This document shows, one piece after another, positions 6,095-8,306 of a stretch of DNA of 8,306 bases; within the stretch, counting starts at the first letter, position 1, and each line of letters begins with the position of its first letter. The position numbers and the translations under genes were made by a program. The stretch comes from Melaminivora alkalimesophila (GTDB taxonomy: Bacteria > Pseudomonadota > Gammaproteobacteria > Burkholderiales > Burkholderiaceae_C): assembly GCF_000282995.1 (NCBI RefSeq), contig NZ_ALEE01000259.1, positions 1 through 8,306 of the forward strand, given 5' to 3'. The notes under the pieces are model-generated. The model did not search any database. It saw only the letters and a program-made list of their open reading frames with translations, and had not been told where the DNA came from.

Positions 6095-6769
6095 TCAGGC
6101 CACTTGCCGTGCATACACCGCCAGCACCATGCGCTCGGACTGCACCAGGTAGCCTTCCAGCGCCTGGGCGGCGGCGCCGGTCTGGCCGTCCATGAACAGT
6201 TGCAGCAGGCGCGCGTTGTGGTCCACGTAGGGGGCATGCAGGTATTCCGGATCGTCCAGCAGGCCGAAGGCCAGGCGCAGCTCGGCCGCCAGGTGCTCGA
6301 ACATGGCGGACAGGCGCTCGCTGTCGGCCAGCGCGACGATGGCCGCGTGGAAAGCCATGTTGGCCGTGCCCACGGCGCGCCAGTCGCGCGCCTGGCTGGC
6401 CTCCTGCCCGTCGGCCACCGCCTGCTGCATGCGCTTGTGCGCCGGGTGCAGCGGCCAGGCCTTCTCCAGCGACTGGCACTCGATCAGCCGGCGCACGCGG
6501 TAGATGTCGATGATGTCGGCGATCGAGGGCACGACCACCGAGACGCCGCGGTTGGGCGCGTGGTGCAGCAACCCCTCCTTGATCAGGATGCGGAACACCT
6601 CGCGCAGCGTGTTGCGCGAGATGTCCAGCTGCTGGCTCAGCTGCGCCTCCGACAGGTGCTGGCCGGCGCGCAGCTCGCCGTGGATCAGCTGCTGGCGGAT
6701 GGTGTGCGCCACCGTGTCGGCCAGGCTGACGGGCACGGCGGGGCGGGCGGGAAGGTGCCTCTGGGGCAT
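6095..6769 (-). CDS. GntR-family transcriptional regulator, FCD (FadR-like) subfamily
   Basis: DNA-binding regulator of 224 residues. The open frame continues another 324 codons antisense to pxpA, but the ATG at 6769 is the first that fits: GGGAG lies 8 bases before it, and the GntR domain starts 14 residues in. The winged helix-turn-helix spans about 15-80 (LSEAQLSQQLDISRNTLREV, then KEGLLHHAPNRGVSVV), with the family SR..LRE recognition pattern. An all-helical FCD effector domain spans about 88-218. Of the usual FCD metal ligands (one Asp, three His), His141 and His184 fit. The Asp position is Asn137 (NMAFH) and the last His position is Tyr207, so metal binding may be altered or lost. It is divergent from pxpA (72-base gap) and upstream of dctP on the same strand, with a palindromic operator on both sides. 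It is probably an autoregulated local repressor sensing pyroglutamate or a relative (inference). Confidence 0.92.
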   Translation of the reverse strand: MPQRHLPARPAVPVSLADTVAHTIRQQLIHGELRAGQHLSEAQLSQQLDISRNTLREVFRILIKEGLLHHAPNRGVSVVVPSIADIIDIYRVRRLIECQSLEKAWPLHPAHKRMQQAVADGQEASQARDWRAVGTANMAFHAAIVALADSERLSAMFEHLAAELRLAFGLLDDPEYLHAPYVDHNARLLQLFMDGQTGAAAQALEGYLVQSERMVLAVYARQVA

Positions 6770-6791
6770 GGAAGGGGCTCCCGAAAGTGCT

Positions 6792-6808
6792 GGGTTGTTG
6801 AACAACCC
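6792..6808. promoter_or_regulatory. 17-base palindromic operator in the divergent GntR/pxpA promoter
   Basis: GGGTTGTT-G-AACAACCC is a perfect 8-1-8 palindrome in the 72-base gap between the two divergent start codons, centred 31 bases from the regulator start and 42 from pxpA. Its core TTGTTGAACAA recurs exactly at 6067-6077. Position and symmetry fit a dimeric GntR/FCD protein controlling both directions. Core promoter hexamers could not be assigned with confidence. Confidence 0.72.
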
Positions 6809-6841
6809 TGTGGTGTTTTTTGACGAATCAGAGGATACAAG

Positions 6842-7594
6842 ATGGACATCAACAGCGACCTCGGTGAGAGCTTCGGCGCCTGGCGCATGGGCGACGACGC
6901 CGCCCTGCTGGACGTGGTCACCAGCGCCAACGTGGCCTGTGGCTTTCATGCGGGCGATCCGGCGGGCATCCTCGACACGCTGCGCGCCGCCGCCGAGCGC
7001 GGCGTGGCCGTGGGCGCGCATGTGGCCTACCCGGACCTGGTGGGCTTCGGGCGGCGCAACATGGATCCGACCAGCCGCGAGCTGCAGGCCGACGTGATCT
7101 ACCAGATCGGCGCGCTGCAGGGCTTGGCCGCGGCTGCCGGCACGCGCGTGCGCTACGTCAAGCCGCACGGCGCGCTCTACAACACCATCGCCCACGACGA
7201 GCGTCAGGCGCGCGACGTGATCGCCGCCATCCGGGCCGTCGATCCGGGCCTCACGCTGATGGCGCTGGCGGGCTCGCCCCTCATCCAGTGGGCGCGCGAT
7301 GCCGGCCTGCGGGTGGTGGGCGAGGCTTTTGCCGACCGCGCCTACAACGACGACGGCACTCTGGTCTCGCGCCGCCAGCCGGGCGCCGTGCTGCACGACG
7401 CCGACGCGGTGGCCGAGCGCATGCTGCGGCTGGTGCAGACCGGCCGGCTCACGGCCGCGAGCGGGCGCGAGGTGGCCATCGAGGCCGATTCGATCTGCGT
7501 GCACGGCGACAGCCCGGGCGCGGTCCAGATGGCGCAGCGCGTCCATGCCGTGCTCACGGCGGCGGGCGTGGCGCTGCGGCCCTTCGCCGACTGA
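6842..7594 (+). CDS. pxpA: 5-oxoprolinase subunit A (LamB/YcsF family)
   Basis: Component of the prokaryotic ATP-dependent 5-oxoprolinase PxpABC, which opens 5-oxoproline (pyroglutamate) to L-glutamate in the cytoplasm. The protein has 250 residues, the normal length, and GAGGA (6831-6835) lies 6 bases before the ATG. Family motifs run throughout: [11 protein letters not shown] (2-12, where the family more often has NCDLGE), [12 protein letters not shown] (28-39), GAH..YPD (58-65), GFGRR (68-72), VKPHGALYN (106-114), E.FADRAY (161-168) and [10 protein letters not shown] (218-227). One small deviation is Val after His60, where Pro is common (GAHP). pxpB follows after 13 bases, so they form one operon. 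It is divergent from the GntR regulator across a palindromic operator. Family assignment is firm. Older annotations call such proteins lactam utilisation protein LamB. Confidence 0.95.
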   Translation: MDINSDLGESFGAWRMGDDAALLDVVTSANVACGFHAGDPAGILDTLRAAAERGVAVGAHVAYPDLVGFGRRNMDPTSRELQADVIYQIGALQGLAAAAGTRVRYVKPHGALYNTIAHDERQARDVIAAIRAVDPGLTLMALAGSPLIQWARDAGLRVVGEAFADRAYNDDGTLVSRRQPGAVLHDADAVAERMLRLVQTGRLTAASGREVAIEADSICVHGDSPGAVQMAQRVHAVLTAAGVALRPFAD

Positions 7595-7607
7595 GCAGGC
7601 GCTGGCC

Positions 7608-8306
7608 ATGCGTTGGTTGCCCCTGGGAAGCGGCGCCGTGCTGCTCGAACTCGACGATCTGGCACAGGCCATGGCGCTGCACCGCCTGCTCCTGGCCGAG
7701 CCGATCGCGGGTGTCGCCGAGCTGGTGCCCGCGGCGCGCACGCTGCTGCTGAAACTCGCGCCCGGCCAGGCGCCGGATGCGCGGCTGCAGGATGCGCTGC
7801 GGGCGCGCTGGGAGCGGGCACGGGCGCAGCGCGCCCTGCCGCAGCCCGGGCGCGTGGTCGAGATCGCCGTGCGCTACGACGGCGCCGATCTGCCCGAGGT
7901 CGCGGAGCTGCTGGGCATCAGCGTGCGGGAAGTGGTCGCGCGCCACACGGGTCAGCCCTGGCAGGCGGCCTTTGCCGGCTTCGCGCCGGGCTTCGTCTAC
8001 CTGGCGGGGGGGCATCCGTGCTTCCAGCTGCCGCGCCGGCCCTCGCCGCGCACGCGCGTGCCGGCCGGCTCGGTGGCGCTGGCGGGCCATTTCAGCGCCA
8101 TCTACCCGAACGCCAGCCCCGGCGGCTGGCAGCTGATCGGCACCACCGACGCGCGCCTGTGGGACCTGCAGCGGCCGGAGCCGGCGCTGGTGCAGCCGGG
8201 CTTCGAGGTGCAGTTCCGCGATGCCGCCGAGGAAGGGCGCGTCGTGAGCCTGCCGCCGGCCGGTGGGCTGGAAAAGGGCCTCGCCGGGCCAACCGGCAGC
8301 CCGCCT
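7608..8306 (+). CDS. pxpB: 5-oxoprolinase subunit B (PxpB/KipI family), 3' end outside window
   Basis: Second subunit of PxpABC. The frame opens at ATG 7608, 13 bases after the pxpA stop and with only a weak Shine-Dalgarno, and stays open for 233 codons to the window edge. The start MRWLPLGSGAVLLEL is typical. Family motifs are VRYDGADLPEVA (88-99), GFAPGFVYL (124-132), LPRRPSPRTRVPAGS (141-155) and SPGGWQLIG (170-178), so the allophanate-hydrolase subunit 1-like fold is complete by about residue 205. The frame then continues at least 28 residues as a Gly/Pro-rich stretch. That is long for a stand-alone PxpB and may be a linker to a fused PxpC domain. Whether pxpC is fused or separate cannot be decided from this window. 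Confidence 0.93.
   Translation, partial: MRWLPLGSGAVLLELDDLAQAMALHRLLLAEPIAGVAELVPAARTLLLKLAPGQAPDARLQDALRARWERARAQRALPQPGRVVEIAVRYDGADLPEVAELLGISVREVVARHTGQPWQAAFAGFAPGFVYLAGGHPCFQLPRRPSPRTRVPAGSVALAGHFSAIYPNASPGGWQLIGTTDARLWDLQRPEPALVQPGFEVQFRDAAEEGRVVSLPPAGGLEKGLAGPTGSPP

Noticed and set aside
3952..6195. 747-codon open frame on the plus strand across the TRAP genes
   Set aside because: It is antisense to dctM, dctQ and dctP, crosses their control region and shows no recognisable motif.
6770..7741. N-terminal extension of the GntR frame by 324 codons, as a possible fusion protein
   Set aside because: The extension is antisense to pxpA and pxpB and has no domain; a good Shine-Dalgarno and the GntR domain start support the ATG at 6769.

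Overview
The window comes from a GC-rich bacterial chromosome. Codon bias is strong, protein coding runs almost wall to wall, and the families present are a di-heme cytochrome c peroxidase, a TRAP transporter, a GntR/FCD regulator and the prokaryotic 5-oxoprolinase. Together with the look of the proteins, this suggests a betaproteobacterium, most likely Burkholderiales of the Comamonadaceae type (inference). There are no RNA genes, insertion sequences, CRISPR arrays or other signs of recent transfer. The longest gene-free stretch is only about 190 bases (5905-6094).

Left part (1-2005, + strand): the 3' two thirds of an alanine racemase gene (alr) runs in from the left edge. A short AT-rich promoter region with an FNR/Anr-like site follows. 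Next is a complete periplasmic di-heme cytochrome c peroxidase gene, closed by a textbook intrinsic terminator at 1977-2005.

Middle part (2022-6769, - strand, read right to left): a GntR/FCD-family regulator, a 190-base control region, then a tripartite TRAP transporter (dctP, dctQ, dctM) and a ketopantoate-reductase-like gene (panE family). dctP is separated from dctQM by an intrinsic terminator (4858-4891), which probably sets binding protein well above permease. dctQ and dctM overlap by 8 bases. The panE-like gene follows dctM after 36 bases.

Right part (6842-8306, + strand): divergent from the regulator, pxpA (5-oxoprolinase subunit A) and the start of pxpB, which runs off the right edge and may be fused to pxpC.

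The most interesting point is how the middle and right parts fit together. An identical 11-base palindrome, TTGTTGAACAA, lies in the regulator/pxpA divergent promoter (inside a perfect 17-base palindrome) and again between the regulator and dctP. A weaker 9/11 copy lies nearer dctP. This suggests one local regulon: the regulator controls itself, the oxoprolinase genes and the TRAP transporter. The simplest reading is a pyroglutamate (5-oxoproline) uptake and hydrolysis module. Substrate and regulation are inferences from context and family knowledge.
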